From Desulfuromonas thiophila (GTDB lineage Bacteria; Desulfobacterota; Desulfuromonadia; Desulfuromonadales; Desulfuromonadaceae), in assembly GCF_900101955.1 (NCBI RefSeq), contig NZ_FNAQ01000003.1:186001-250000 (forward strand): a stretch of 64,000 bases of DNA. The letters are read 5' to 3'. The notes below the pieces were generated by a model. That model saw nothing but the letters and a program-made list of their open reading frames with translations, was not told where the DNA came from and ran no database searches. This document shows positions 25,487 through 37,630 of this stretch, one piece after another; within the stretch, counting starts at the first letter, position 1; the number at the start of each line of letters is the position of its first letter. Position numbers and translations under genes: made by a program.

Positions 25487-25903
25487 TCAGACGCCGGGAC
25501 AGGTGAAGCTGGCGAAACGCAGCAGGTAGCGATCGGGGTCATAAAACCAGAGTTCGGTGAAGCCGTGTTCATCGTCGCTAAGTTCGTACAGCAGTGGCCA
25601 GTGCTGGCGTTGCAGGCTGCGGCGCAAAGGAGCGAGATCGGCACGGTTGAAGTCGAGGGCCAGACCCACGCCGCGCTGATGGCGTTGCAGATGGCTGAAG
25701 GCGGCTGGATGGCGCGCCTCCAGGGCCGCAGCCGGTCGCAGCAGCAGGTGGGCGCCGTCCTGGCGGATGAGCAGGCCGGCGCAGCTTGTGGCCGGGGCGT
25801 TGTCGTCGAGGTAAAGCCGTTCCACCGGCAGATCAAGGAACTGGCGATAGAAGATTTCGCTGCGGCCGAGGTCGTCCACCGCCAGAGTCAGGGTCAGGGC
25901 CAT
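25487..25903 (-). CDS. VOC (glyoxalase/bleomycin-resistance) family protein, 138 aa
   Basis: Small soluble protein of the vicinal-oxygen-chelate fold. It shows the paired beta-alpha-beta-beta-beta pattern: LTLAVDDLGRSEIFYRQFLD at the N-terminus, a middle GLLIRQDGAHLLLRP and a C-terminal GFTELWFYDPDRYLLRFA. This resembles glyoxalase-like domains that bind a metal through Glu and His. It is too generic to name a substrate. The ATG at 25901-25903 shares the CATG with a possible folK start and has AAAGGAT upstream. An in-frame extension to 26071 would overlap folK and is rejected. Confidence 0.78.
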   Translation of the reverse strand: MALTLTLAVDDLGRSEIFYRQFLDLPVERLYLDDNAPATSCAGLLIRQDGAHLLLRPAAALEARHPAAFSHLQRHQRGVGLALDFNRADLAPLRRSLQRQHWPLLYELSDDEHGFTELWFYDPDRYLLRFASFTCPGV

Positions 25904-25919
25904 GAAGGAAATCCTTTGC

Positions 25920-26441
25920 ATGAAAAGGGCCGGCAAGCCATTGTGGCAGCAGGCCTGGATCGGGCTGGGCAGTAACCAGGGTGACCGGCTGGCGCTAGTG
26001 CGCCTTGGCCGGGCTGAACTGGCGGCGACTGAGGGTGTTCGGCTGGAAGCCAGTTCGGCGCTGTACTGCACGGCGCCGGTGGGTGGGCCGGCCGGTCAGG
26101 CCGATTTCTACAATGCTGTGGTGCAGTTGGCAACCCGCCTGTCACCCCTTGAGCTGTTGCGCCGCTGTCTGGCCATCGAACAGCGGGCCGGTCGTAAGCG
26201 TTTGCAGCACTGGGGGCCACGCACCCTCGATCTTGATCTGCTGCTTTATGATGCGACCTGTATCACCACGGCCGAGCTCTGTCTGCCGCATCCTCGGCTG
26301 CACCAACGTGCCTTCGTTTTGCGGCCGCTGTGCGATCTGGTGCCGCACCTGCGCCATCCCGGCCTGGGTCGGTCGCTAGCCGAACTGCTGGCGGCCTTGC
26401 CAGCAGGGCCGGCGGTGGTACGCCTGCGTAGCGACTGGTAA
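25920..26441 (+). CDS. folK: 2-amino-4-hydroxy-6-hydroxymethyldihydropteridine pyrophosphokinase
   Basis: HPPK of folate synthesis; transfers pyrophosphate from ATP to the pterin. The family features are present: AWIGLGSNQGDR, SALYCTAPVGGPAGQADFYN, the catalytic WGPRTLDLDLLLYD and LCLPHPRLHQRAFVLRPL. The start is at 25920 (nine bases after GAAGGAA) or possibly 25902. The gene is divergent from the VOC gene, and their ribosome-binding sites share the palindromic AAGGAAATCCTT. A terminator follows. No other folate gene is adjacent. Confidence 0.9.
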   Translation: MKRAGKPLWQQAWIGLGSNQGDRLALVRLGRAELAATEGVRLEASSALYCTAPVGGPAGQADFYNAVVQLATRLSPLELLRRCLAIEQRAGRKRLQHWGPRTLDLDLLLYDATCITTAELCLPHPRLHQRAFVLRPLCDLVPHLRHPGLGRSLAELLAALPAGPAVVRLRSDW

Positions 26442-26450
26442 TTCGTTCTG

Positions 26451-26478
26451 CCCGCCTGTTTCTGCTGCGGGTTTTTTT
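26451..26478 (+). terminator. Rho-independent terminator after folK
   Basis: CCCGC (26451-26455) pairs with GCGGG (26467-26471), followed by seven T, ten bases after the folK stop. The stem is short but GC-only. Confidence 0.6.
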
Positions 26479-26516
26479 GCTTTTGCCCGTCCGGGCACAA
26501 CCAGGGAGAAAACAGC

Positions 26517-27164
26517 ATGGAATTTTTTATCGATACCGCCATTGTTGACGAAATCCGCCAGGCCAGCGCCCTCGGTCTGGTGGACGGCGTGACCACCAAT
26601 CCGTCGTTGATCGCCAAGAGCGGCCGCGATTTCAAAGAGGTGATCCGGGAAATCGCCAGCATTGTCAACGGCCCGATCTCGGCCGAGGTCATTGCGTTGG
26701 ATGCCGAGGGCATGCTGGCCGAAGGCCGCGACCTGGCCGCCATTCATCCGAATATCGTTATCAAGGTGCCCATGACCGAGGAGGGCCTTAAGGCGGTGCG
26801 CCAGTTCAGCGCCGAGGGCATCCGCACCAATGTGACGTTGATCTTCTCGCCGTTGCAGGCGCTGCTGGCGGCCAAGGCCGGGGCCAGCTATGTGTCGCCC
26901 TTTGTCGGCCGCCTCGACGATGTCGGCCACGAGGGTCTCGAAGGCGTTGAGCAGATCCGCACCATCTTCGACAATTACGGCTTCAATACCAAGATCATTG
27001 TCGCTTCGGTACGCCACCCGCTGCACATTCTCAACGCGGCGCTGATGGCGGCGGATATTTGCACCATTCCGTTCTCGGTGATGCAGCAATTGGCCAAGCA
27101 TCCGCTGACCGATATCGGCATCGCCAAGTTTTTGGCTGATTGGCAGAAGATGCAGCAAAGCTAG
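26517..27164 (+). CDS. tal: small transaldolase (TalC/FSA family)
   Basis: 215-residue class I aldolase of the FSA/TalC subfamily. The Schiff-base lysine is Lys83 in NIVIKVPMT, and [32 protein letters not shown] and IIVASVRHP are all typical. Residue 57 is Glu ([13 protein letters not shown]). True fructose-6-phosphate aldolases have Gln at this place, so transaldolase activity in the pentose-phosphate pathway is the better reading. The ATG at 26517 follows AGGGAG. Its stop shares the palindrome CTAG with the convergent hydrolase gene. rpe, another gene of the pathway, is elsewhere in the window. Confidence 0.9.
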   Translation: MEFFIDTAIVDEIRQASALGLVDGVTTNPSLIAKSGRDFKEVIREIASIVNGPISAEVIALDAEGMLAEGRDLAAIHPNIVIKVPMTEEGLKAVRQFSAEGIRTNVTLIFSPLQALLAAKAGASYVSPFVGRLDDVGHEGLEGVEQIRTIFDNYGFNTKIIVASVRHPLHILNAALMAADICTIPFSVMQQLAKHPLTDIGIAKFLADWQKMQQS

Positions 27165-28096
27165 CGCCCTGGTGACTCTTCCTGCGCCAGCAGATGCTGG
27201 CGCAGGAAGCTGATCAGCCGTTGTTCGAACTGGGCCGGCCGCTCGTGCAGAAAGGCCACATGCTCCAGTTCCGGCTCGTACCACAGCTGGCAGTGGTCGC
27301 CGCCGGCCTGTTGCAGGGCAAAGGCGCCGGAGGGCTCTACCACACTGTCCCGCCCCCCCATCAGCAGCAGCACCGGTCGCGGCGCGATCTGGCCGATGCA
27401 GGCCAGGGGCGCGATATCGCTGGCATCGAGGTCGACCCGAGTGCGGCTGTGCAGCCGTATCAGCGGCACGAAGGGAAAGGCGGGCAGGCCGGTAAAGCGC
27501 TTGACCCCGCGCCGTAGGCTGTGGCGTACGCTGGCGTAGGGGGAATGGGCCACCACGGCGGCGATGCGCGGATCGCGGGCGGCGTAGCACAACGCCAGGG
27601 CCCCACCCATGGAGTTGCCCAGCAGACCGATGGCGCCTGCCGGATTTCGCTGGTACAGAAAGTCGGCGGCGGCGGCGATGTCCTGCCATTCCTGCTGGCC
27701 GAAACGGATGTCCTCGCCGGCACTGTTGCCGTGGCCGCGCAGATCGAGCAGCAGAACGCCGAAGCCGTGGCGGCCCAGCAGTTGGGCGTAGGGCACCATT
27801 TCGCCGCAATCCATCTTGTAGCCGTGCAGCAGAATCAGGCTGGCGCTGCCCGCCGCCGGCAGATACCAGGCGTTGAGGTGCAGGCCATCGGCGCTGGTCA
27901 GACACAGGGGGCGGGCGGCCAGGCCCGCCGTCTGCAGCAGGGTGGCGGGTTCACGGGCGGGATCGTCGGCGTAGCGGCGCCGGCGCACGATCAGCGGATG
28001 CGCCAGTAGCCGGTCGGCCTGGCGCCGGGCTACCAGCAGACTGTAGCCGCAAGCGGCGCCGAGCACCGCAAACAGAAGCACAAGAAGCAGTTTCAT
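27161..28096 (-). CDS. alpha/beta hydrolase, membrane-anchored, 311 aa
   Basis: Alpha/beta-hydrolase of the BAAT/YqkD-like type. An N-terminal hydrophobic segment ([20 protein letters not shown]) suggests a membrane anchor or signal sequence. The oxyanion region is [13 protein letters not shown], the nucleophile elbow is GNSMGG (Ser162), and the acid and base are probably Asp250 (LMGGRDSV) and His279 (ELEHVAF). The catalytic triad is therefore complete. Substrate unknown: ester or thioester hydrolysis is the family norm. It is divergent from ettA. Confidence 0.85.
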   Translation of the reverse strand: MKLLLVLLFAVLGAACGYSLLVARRQADRLLAHPLIVRRRRYADDPAREPATLLQTAGLAARPLCLTSADGLHLNAWYLPAAGSASLILLHGYKMDCGEMVPYAQLLGRHGFGVLLLDLRGHGNSAGEDIRFGQQEWQDIAAAADFLYQRNPAGAIGLLGNSMGGALALCYAARDPRIAAVVAHSPYASVRHSLRRGVKRFTGLPAFPFVPLIRLHSRTRVDLDASDIAPLACIGQIAPRPVLLLMGGRDSVVEPSGAFALQQAGGDHCQLWYEPELEHVAFLHERPAQFEQRLISFLRQHLLAQEESPGR

Positions 28097-28143
28097 CGCA
28101 GAACGTTTCGTTGCCGGGTTGTTTTCAAGGAGAAAGCCAGTTT

Positions 28144-29828
<1,685 letters not shown>

Positions 29829-29829
<1 letters not shown>

Positions 29830-30548
29830 TGGTTGATGTCTCCTGGCTGTTTCTCGATACCCGCCTGCTGGATACTCCCGTGCTGGCCATGCTGGTCAAG
29901 TTGCTGCTGGCTTTCATTGCCGGCAGCCTGATTGGCATTGAGCGCGAAAAGCATGGCCGGCCCGCTGGCCTGCGCACCCATGTGCTGGTGTGCACCGCGT
30001 CCTGTCTGATGATGGTCATTTCCGAGGGGTTGTACCTGAAATACGCCCATCTGATGGCCGATAGCGCCGTGCGGCTCGATCCGGGCCGCATTGGCGCGCA
30101 GATCATTGCCGGCATCGGCTTTCTCGGGGCTGGCGTGATTCTCAAGGAGGGGGTCAGTATCCGCGGCCTGACCACGGCGGCCTGCCTGTGGTTCGCCGCC
30201 GGGGTCGGCATGGCCTTTGGAGCCGGCATGTTTCTGACCGGCGGTTTTGCCACGGCATTGGCGCTGGTGGCGCTGATGGCGATGAAGAAACTCGAACCGG
30301 TGATCAAGAAGGACCGCTTTCTCAATCTGTGCGTTCTCTGTCATGCCGAGGTCGATCTGCTGCCGCAGTTGCAGCAGTTGTTTGACGAGTTTCACCTGCG
30401 GATTACCGACGTGGAGCAGGAACTGGATCTGGAACATGACCGGCGGCGCTATACGTTTGTCGTCACCCAGCATCGTCAGCGGATTGGACACGAGTTGCTG
30501 CAGCGCATCGTGCCACTGGAGGGGGTGCTGAAGGTGCGCTACAAATAG
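29829..30548 (+). CDS. MgtC/SapB family membrane protein
   Basis: Inner-membrane protein, 239 residues, of the MgtC/SapB family. Four to five helices occupy the N-terminal 150 residues. They carry the signature LIGIEREKHGRPAGLRTHVL and the conserved IGAQIIAGIGFLGAGVILKE and IRGLTTAACLWFAAGVGMAFG. The C-terminal approximately 80 residues form an ACT-like cytoplasmic domain. It is translationally coupled to ettA. In pathogens MgtC acts in Mg2+ limitation and inhibits ATP synthase; the pairing here with an ATP-sensing translation factor is suggestive but unproven. Confidence 0.87.
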
Positions 30549-30604
30549 TGCAGGAATAATGCAGGGACGTTGTCCGTGCTGGTGGCCGGCAGGGCGGATC
30601 TGTT

Positions 30605-31231
30605 TCAGTCGCGCCAGAGGGTGACGCTGTTGTCGGCTTGCGCGCGCAGCCGGCGCAGGGCACGCTGATAGGCGGTTTCCTGGCTTTGCAGTTGTTGGCC
30701 ACGGTTGTGGGCGATGCTGCGGACGTACACGCTGTAGCTCGAACTGAGGAAATAGATGACCCGCCCCTGGTTGCCGCCGACGGCCTGGCCGATCACCGGG
30801 ATGCCTTCGCGGCGCAGAAAATCTTCGACAAAGCGGACGTTGAGCAGGCCGATACTGGTTTGCGGGGTAGTGCTCTGCTGGCCAAACAGGGCGGCGCCAC
30901 CGAAGACCTTGGCACGTAGTTGTGACCGGCTGGCGCCCTGTTGCATCAGGCCATTGATCAGCAGTTCCATGGCGTAGACGCCGTAACGGCCGGCTTCTGA
31001 GTGTAGCAAGCGGTCATCGCGGTGGCTGGCTTCGCTGAGCATGAAATGGTTCATGCCGCAGACGCGCCGTTGCGGGTCGAACAGACAGACGGCGATGCAG
31101 GAACCCAGCACCGTGGTCAGCAGGCTGTTGCTGTCGCTGACCACCACATGGTCGCCGGGATAGAGGCTGATGCGGGTCAGGGTCGGGTCGTGCAGAAACG
31201 GATAGCGACTCGGGCTCGCCGGACTGGTCAT
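30605..31231 (-). CDS. cheD: chemotaxis protein CheD (receptor glutamine deamidase)
   Basis: Deamidates glutamines of methyl-accepting chemotaxis proteins and interacts with CheC. The active-site pattern is intact: Thr39, Cys45 (VLGSCIAVCL) and His62 (GMNHFML). Spacing matches the known Thr-Cys-His arrangement, and GRYGVYAMELLINGLMQQGA and RAKVFGGAALF follow. At 208 residues it is slightly longer than usual, with a basic tail. No other chemotaxis gene is in the window, so it is an orphan copy. It lies 89 bases after the methyltransferase gene on the same strand. Confidence 0.9.
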   Translation of the reverse strand: MTSPASPSRYPFLHDPTLTRISLYPGDHVVVSDSNSLLTTVLGSCIAVCLFDPQRRVCGMNHFMLSEASHRDDRLLHSEAGRYGVYAMELLINGLMQQGASRSQLRAKVFGGAALFGQQSTTPQTSIGLLNVRFVEDFLRREGIPVIGQAVGGNQGRVIYFLSSSYSVYVRSIAHNRGQQLQSQETAYQRALRRLRAQADNSVTLWRD

Positions 31232-31320
31232 TAGAATGGGCCTCGCCTCATGGAAGGTGGAGGTCCATTCTAGTTGGCGGCCGGTACAATGGATAGAAAA
31301 AAATCAGATTCGCCAGCTGG

Positions 31321-31947
31321 TCAGAGGCGTGGCGCCCTTTTTTCCGCCACCAGCAGCACAGGCGCGTTGCTGCGGCCCAGCGGCCTCAGCTCCAGCACCT
31401 GCCAGTTCCGTGGTGACAGGGTGGCGAGATGGTGCTGCAGTCCCTGGTATTCCTCCAGGCCACCGGGATGGCCGGTATAGCTTACCAGCAGCAGCCGGCC
31501 GCCGGGTAGCAGGGCAGCAAGGGCGTCCTGTGCGGTGCGCAGGCTGCTGGCGGTGCCGGTGGCGGTGCGGTGGTCGCCGCCGGGCAGGTAGCCGAGATTG
31601 GCCAACACCACCTTCGGTTGGCGTGGCAGGAACAGCTCCAGCCGTTCGTGGCTCAGGGCGGCCAGAAAATTACCGTGCGGGCCAATCTGCTGGGGACGGC
31701 AGATGCGCTCGGCCGGCAGGCCGGCCGCGTGCAACAGGGCCAGACTGCTGGCGATGGCTTCCTCCTGGATGTCGAAGGCCAGCACCGTGCCGCAGCGGTC
31801 GCTGGCGACGCAGCGGGCCAGATGCAGGCAGTCGTGGCCGCGGCCGGCGGTCAGATCCACCGCCAGATCGCCGGGACCAAGCACCTCGGCGCTGAGACGG
31901 TGACTCCAGCTGCTGAGGTCGAGCAGTTGGGCAGCGGATGCTGTCAT
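31321..31947 (-). CDS. class I SAM methyltransferase, YtqB/MnmM-like, 208 aa
   Basis: Methyltransferase with motif I as DLTAGRGHDCLHLA and a second-strand acidic loop VLAFDIQEEAIASS. VLANLGYLPGGDHR replaces the usual NPPY motif. This is the pattern of the YtqB/MnmM (rRNA methylase-like) family, which methylates tRNA wobble uridine derivatives in other bacteria. The ATG at 31945-31947 follows AAGGAT; upstream in-frame codons are unsupported and would overlap the next gene. It is divergent from the 581-residue protein. tRNA modification is a family-based inference. Confidence 0.78.
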   Translation of the reverse strand: MTASAAQLLDLSSWSHRLSAEVLGPGDLAVDLTAGRGHDCLHLARCVASDRCGTVLAFDIQEEAIASSLALLHAAGLPAERICRPQQIGPHGNFLAALSHERLELFLPRQPKVVLANLGYLPGGDHRTATGTASSLRTAQDALAALLPGGRLLLVSYTGHPGGLEEYQGLQHHLATLSPRNWQVLELRPLGRSNAPVLLVAEKRAPRL

Positions 31948-32062
31948 GATAAATCCTTGTGGGTGGGTTGATGAGCAGGGCATTGACGACACTGGCCGGC
32001 ATGGGCCGCAGCTGGCCATTGTTCGGTTGCCAACACCGGACGATGGCGTTACAGTGCGCGCC

Positions 32063-33808
32063 ATGACTTCGCCATCGCCCAGCCCTGGTGCTGCCGCGCC
32101 CATCCCGGCCCGGCAGCTGGATCTGTATTCGTCGGCCATCACGCTGTCGGATATGGAAATCTTTGTCTACCCGCAACTGCTCTACAGCCTGGTGCTGGCC
32201 AACATTCTGTCGCCGGTGCTGTGGCGCTGGCGCGACGATCCCTGGTTCGCCGCCATCGACAAGCTTAACAGCTATCGCCGGATTCTGCGCCTCAAGCAGT
32301 TCATCATGGACCGTTACGACTTCAACCTTGATCTCGACTCCTGGGGTCTGACACGCAAGGATGTCGAGCTGGAGCGGTTCAAGACGGTGATGGCGCCGGA
32401 GGTCATCGCCCGCAGTAACGCCCTGTTCGGCTACAGTGGCGACAAGTACTATTTCGATATGGATATTCGTCGCCATTTCGGTCTCGACAAGTACGACAGC
32501 GACATCATCCCGTACTGGAAAACCGAAACCGTCGAGGCCATGGATGCCTTCAGTTATCGTGATGGCTACAGCAATGGCGCGGGCGAATGCGTTTCGCTGT
32601 CGACTCTCTACGCTGCGGCGCTGTTCGTGGTCTGCCGCATTCCGCTGGAAAAAATCTACCTGATGGCAACGCCGCTGCATTCGCAGAACTTTGTTGATGT
32701 GCGCGAGGGCATTTTGACCAACAACCGCCGCATTGTCACCAAAAACATGTGGTTCAACGGCACCGCGCTGACAGCCAGGGCTCAGCGTGCCCTGCGCAAC
32801 GAGCAGGTGACGTTGGTGGCGCACTGCAGCGGCCACGTTCATGTGGTCTATCCCGAGGCCACCATCGATCCGGCGGCCTTTGACCGCTTCAGCCGGCAGC
32901 TGACGGACTTCATGCAGACGGAGCTGAACGAGGAGATTCTGTGTAATTTCCTGCGACAGCACAGCCAGCGGCAGTGTTGTTTCCAACTCCGGCATCAGCG
33001 CCACGGTAAGAGCTACTGGGTGGCGGCGGAAAAGGTCTATGCCCATGAGCGTGGCAGTGCCTATAAGGTCAGTGATCCGGCCACACGCGACCGGCTGCTT
33101 GACGAGGTTGACGAATACGATTTTCAGCCACGGCCCTTGGCTGGACGCTTCGATCTGGCCCAGCTGGGCGATTTCTTTCAGCGTTATCCGCAGCCCGATC
33201 TCAACAGCCCGGCCTTCCAGCAAGCGCTGCTGGAGGAGTTCGGTTGTGACTGCAACCTGGCCGATACCCTGGTGGAGGATCTGCGTGCCTTCGTAGCGGT
33301 GCAGCCGCGTTTGCCGCGCCTGAGTGACAAGCAGCTGCGGTCAGCGCCGGGCATTCGGCTTGATCCCGCCATGGATCGCGCCGCCATTGAGCAGAGCCTG
33401 CTGGCTCAGCGGGCCGATAATCCGGTGGTCGATCTGGCTTTCTATGCCTACCGTGACTTAAGCCGCTGCGACTGGGCGCCTTTTTTGCTGGCGGCGCTGC
33501 AGCGCAACCCGGTGTGCCGGGAAGGGAGCGCCGCGCTCGACGATGCTGCGCTGCTGCAGCACCTGAGCGATCTGCCACCGGAGTCGATCTACGAGGGCCC
33601 GCGCCTGGCCCAACCCGATGAGGTGTGGAACTTTCGCCGGGGCGATGGCGTCGAGCGGGCCCTCTGCCTGGCCTGTATCTGGCGCCAGCGCCATCCGCAG
33701 GCGCGTCTGCAGTTGCAGGTAGAGCCGGCGCAGGTGCGGCTGTGGCTGGATGATCAGCAGTGGCTGGCGCCATCGGCCAAGGGGTTGCACTATCAGGGCA
33801 GCCTGTAG
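32063..33808 (+). CDS. conserved-looking protein with transglutaminase-like Cys-His motif, 581 aa
   Basis: I do not recognise this family with certainty. The N-terminal 110 residues are helical and aromatic-rich. Residues about 160-225 resemble a transglutaminase/protease-like core: Cys176 in GAGECVSLSTLYAAALF starts a helix, His206 follows in TPLHSQNFVD, and Asp212 or Asn220 could complete a triad. The C-terminal 250 residues are rich in aromatic and charged residues and end in a beta-like region. No signal peptide. The ATG at 32063 was chosen because an earlier in-frame codon would overlap the divergent methyltransferase. It stands alone between divergent and downstream genes. Enzymatic activity is inference. 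Confidence 0.6.
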   Translation: MTSPSPSPGAAAPIPARQLDLYSSAITLSDMEIFVYPQLLYSLVLANILSPVLWRWRDDPWFAAIDKLNSYRRILRLKQFIMDRYDFNLDLDSWGLTRKDVELERFKTVMAPEVIARSNALFGYSGDKYYFDMDIRRHFGLDKYDSDIIPYWKTETVEAMDAFSYRDGYSNGAGECVSLSTLYAAALFVVCRIPLEKIYLMATPLHSQNFVDVREGILTNNRRIVTKNMWFNGTALTARAQRALRNEQVTLVAHCSGHVHVVYPEATIDPAAFDRFSRQLTDFMQTELNEEILCNFLRQHSQRQCCFQLRHQRHGKSYWVAAEKVYAHERGSAYKVSDPATRDRLLDEVDEYDFQPRPLAGRFDLAQLGDFFQRYPQPDLNSPAFQQALLEEFGCDCNLADTLVEDLRAFVAVQPRLPRLSDKQLRSAPGIRLDPAMDRAAIEQSLLAQRADNPVVDLAFYAYRDLSRCDWAPFLLAALQRNPVCREGSAALDDAALLQHLSDLPPESIYEGPRLAQPDEVWNFRRGDGVERALCLACIWRQRHPQARLQLQVEPAQVRLWLDDQQWLAPSAKGLHYQGSL

Positions 33809-33848
33809 TCCGCGCGCCGGCGAAAGCCGACGGATCGGGTCGGACATG

Positions 33849-35119
<1,271 letters not shown>

Positions 35120-35154
35120 CCCTCTGCCGGCTGACGCAAAGGAGAAACCTAGTC

Positions 35155-36120
35155 ATGGCGAAAAATGATCTGATCGGCGGCTCTTTGTGGGAGCAGTATT
35201 CCGCCAAGGTGGCTGAACGCATGAACAATCCGCGCCATTTCGGCGAACTGACGGCGGCCGATGCCCAGCGTCTGGGGGGGCGGCTGGTGATTGCCAACGA
35301 AGGCGCCGAATCCTGTGGCGACACGGTGCGGCTGTACTGGATTGTGCGGGAGAGTGATGAGCGTATCCTGGCGGCCACCTTCAAGTCCTTCGGCTGTGGC
35401 ACCGCGATTGCCTCGACCGACATGATGGCGGAGATGTGTATCGGCAAGACGGTGAGCGAGGCCACGAAGATCACCAATCTCGATGTCGAGCGCGCCCTGC
35501 GCGATACGGCGGACAAAGCGGCCGTTCCGCCGCAGAAGATGCACTGCAGCGTCATGGCCTACGAGGTCATCAAGCGTGCGGCGGCGCTGTATCGCAATGT
35601 CGATATTGCCACCCTGCAGGATAAGGACATTGTTTGCGAATGCGCCCGCGTGACCCTGCAGACCATTGAGGACGCCATCCGCATCAACGATCTCCACACG
35701 GTGGAAGAAATCGCTGACTACACCAAGGCCGGAGCCTTCTGTAAGTCGTGTGTGCGACCGGGCGGCCATGAAAAACGTGAACTCTATCTGGTGGACATTC
35801 TGGCGCGCGTGCGCGAGGAGATGTCGCGTGAAAGCAGTCCCCTGCCGCCGCCTGACGCCTTTCTGGAGCAATCGGTGGTCAAACAGATCCGGGCCATCGA
35901 GGCTGCGCTTGATAACGATATCCGGCCGGTGCTGGCGCGTGACGGTGGCGGTATCGAACTGGACGATGTTCGCCGCGCCGCCGACGGCAGTCTGCTGGTG
36001 CTGGTGCAGTACAAGGGCGCCTGCAAAGGCTGCGCCGGCAGTGTGGCCGGCACCCTCAGTTTTGTGCAGCAGAGCCTGCAGGAACGCCTGAGCCCGGCCA
36101 TCCGGGTGCAGGTGGCCTGA
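35155..36120 (+). CDS. nifU: Fe-S cluster assembly scaffold NifU, three-domain
   Basis: Modular scaffold of 321 residues. The N-terminal IscU-like domain carries Cys54 (ESCGD), Cys81 (GCGTAIAS) and Cys131 (MHCSV). The central [2Fe-2S] domain has Cys161, Cys163, Cys196 and Cys199 (CECARV and CKSCVRPGG). The C-terminal Nfu domain has Cys290-xx-Cys293 (ACKGCAGS). All expected cluster ligands are present. The ATG at 35155 follows AAAGGAG. It is downstream of its sulfur donor NifS and 44 bases before def, so the operon may continue into protein maturation genes. Confidence 0.93.
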   Translation: MAKNDLIGGSLWEQYSAKVAERMNNPRHFGELTAADAQRLGGRLVIANEGAESCGDTVRLYWIVRESDERILAATFKSFGCGTAIASTDMMAEMCIGKTVSEATKITNLDVERALRDTADKAAVPPQKMHCSVMAYEVIKRAAALYRNVDIATLQDKDIVCECARVTLQTIEDAIRINDLHTVEEIADYTKAGAFCKSCVRPGGHEKRELYLVDILARVREEMSRESSPLPPPDAFLEQSVVKQIRAIEAALDNDIRPVLARDGGGIELDDVRRAADGSLLVLVQYKGACKGCAGSVAGTLSFVQQSLQERLSPAIRVQVA

Positions 36121-36164
36121 CCCGGCAATGGTTTGCCGTCCGGCGGCAGTGAAGGAGGAACCTC

Positions 36165-36680
36165 ATGGCCATACGTGCCATTCGCCATTATCCTGATCCG
36201 GTATTGAGCCAGCGGGCCCGCCCCGTTGACTGCATTGATGCGCAGATCCGTCAGCTGGTTGAAGACATGGTGGAAACCATGTATGCCGCGCCCGGCGTTG
36301 GTCTGGCGGCGCCCCAAGTGGGGGTGTTGCAGCGGGTTATTGTGATCGACTGTGGTAGCAAGGAGCGGCCGGAGCTGATCCGGGCCATCAACCCGCAGAT
36401 TCTGGCCCAGGCCGGTGAATGCTGTGAAGAAGAGGGCTGTCTGTCGGTACCGGGCTATTATGCCCATGTCCGGCGCAGTGACTGGGTGCGGGTGCGCTAT
36501 CAGCTGCCTGATGGCTGCTGGCGTGAGCAGGAGGCTGAGGGTCTTTTGGCGGTGGCTTTTCAGCACGAAATCGATCATCTCGATGGCCGGTTGTTTGTTG
36601 ATCGGTTGTCATCGCTGAAAAAAGGCATTTTCCGTAAGAAATATCCACGCATCCGGGAACAACAACAGGAGCAGCTGTGA
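36165..36680 (+). CDS. def: peptide deformylase
   Basis: Metallo-hydrolase that removes the formyl group from nascent N-terminal methionine. The three family motifs are complete: GVGLAAPQ (45-51), EEGCLS with metal Cys92, and HEIDH with His134, Glu135 and His138. Length of 171 residues is normal. The ATG at 36165 follows AAGGAGG. Its stop overlaps the fmt start (GTGA), coupling formylation and deformylation enzymes as in most bacteria. Confidence 0.95.
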   Translation: MAIRAIRHYPDPVLSQRARPVDCIDAQIRQLVEDMVETMYAAPGVGLAAPQVGVLQRVIVIDCGSKERPELIRAINPQILAQAGECCEEEGCLSVPGYYAHVRRSDWVRVRYQLPDGCWREQEAEGLLAVAFQHEIDHLDGRLFVDRLSSLKKGIFRKKYPRIREQQQEQL

Positions 36681-37630
36681 TCGATAAAAAGAAACTGCGC
36701 ACGGTCTTCATGGGGACGCCGACCTTTGCCCTGGCGACCCTCGAAGGTCTGATCGAGGCCGGGCTGCCACTGGTCGGTGTATTTACCCAACCGGATCGCC
36801 CCAAGGGACGAGGTAACCGATTGACGCCACCGCCGGTCAAGGAACTGGCCCAGTCGCACGGCATCCCGGTGTTTCAGCCGGAGCGGCTGCGCCGGCCAGA
36901 AGCGGTTGAACAGCTGCGCCAGCTGGCGCCGGATCTGATTGTGGTGGTGGCCTATGGCCAGATTCTTCCCCAGCAGGTTCTCGATATCCCCCGCTATGGC
37001 TGCATCAATGTGCATGCCTCGCTGTTGCCGCGGCATCGCGGCGCGGCACCGATCAACAAGGCGATCATCGAGGGCGATCCGATGACCGGGGTGACCACCA
37101 TGCGGATGGACGCCGGGCTTGATACCGGGGCCATGCTGGTCAAGCATTCTCTGCCGATTCAGCCCAACGAAACCGCCGGCGAACTGCATGATCGACTGGC
37201 GCTGCTGGGGCGCGAGGCCATGCAGGAGACCCTGGCGCGGCTGTGTATGGGCACCCTCAGCCCGGAACCGCAGAACGATGCCCTGGCAACCTACGCTCCC
37301 ATGCTGAAAAAGGAGGATGGCCAGATTAACTGGCAGTTGCCGGCCCAACAGATTCACAATCTGGTGCGCGGACTCGATCCCTGGCCGGGTGCCTACAGCG
37401 AACTGCAGGGTGAGATGCTCAAGATCAACGATAGCCGCATGGCCGAGGGGCAGGGGGCGCCCGGCACTGTTCTGGCCGCCGATGCTGCTGGTGTGCTGGT
37501 GGCCTGCGGTCAGGGGGCGCTGCGGTTGCGCCAGTTGCAGCTGCCGGGCCGCAAGCGTCTGCCGGCGGGTGAATTTCTGCGTGGCTGCCCACTGCCGGTC
37601 GGAACCCGCTTGGGTGAGGTGGCCGATTGA
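36677..37630 (+). CDS. fmt: methionyl-tRNA formyltransferase
   Basis: Formylates initiator Met-tRNA using 10-formyl-THF. The start is a GTG at 36677 overlapping the def stop by four bases, with CAGGAG upstream. The 317 residues match the family length. Motifs are TVFMGTPTFALATL, VFTQPDRPKGRG, the catalytic region INVHASLLPRHRGAAPI and GVTTMRMDAGLDTG. The C-terminal tRNA-binding domain follows (WQLPAQQIHNLVRGLDPWPG). It belongs to the def-fmt unit. Confidence 0.95.
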   Translation: MIDKKKLRTVFMGTPTFALATLEGLIEAGLPLVGVFTQPDRPKGRGNRLTPPPVKELAQSHGIPVFQPERLRRPEAVEQLRQLAPDLIVVVAYGQILPQQVLDIPRYGCINVHASLLPRHRGAAPINKAIIEGDPMTGVTTMRMDAGLDTGAMLVKHSLPIQPNETAGELHDRLALLGREAMQETLARLCMGTLSPEPQNDALATYAPMLKKEDGQINWQLPAQQIHNLVRGLDPWPGAYSELQGEMLKINDSRMAEGQGAPGTVLAADAAGVLVACGQGALRLRQLQLPGRKRLPAGEFLRGCPLPVGTRLGEVAD

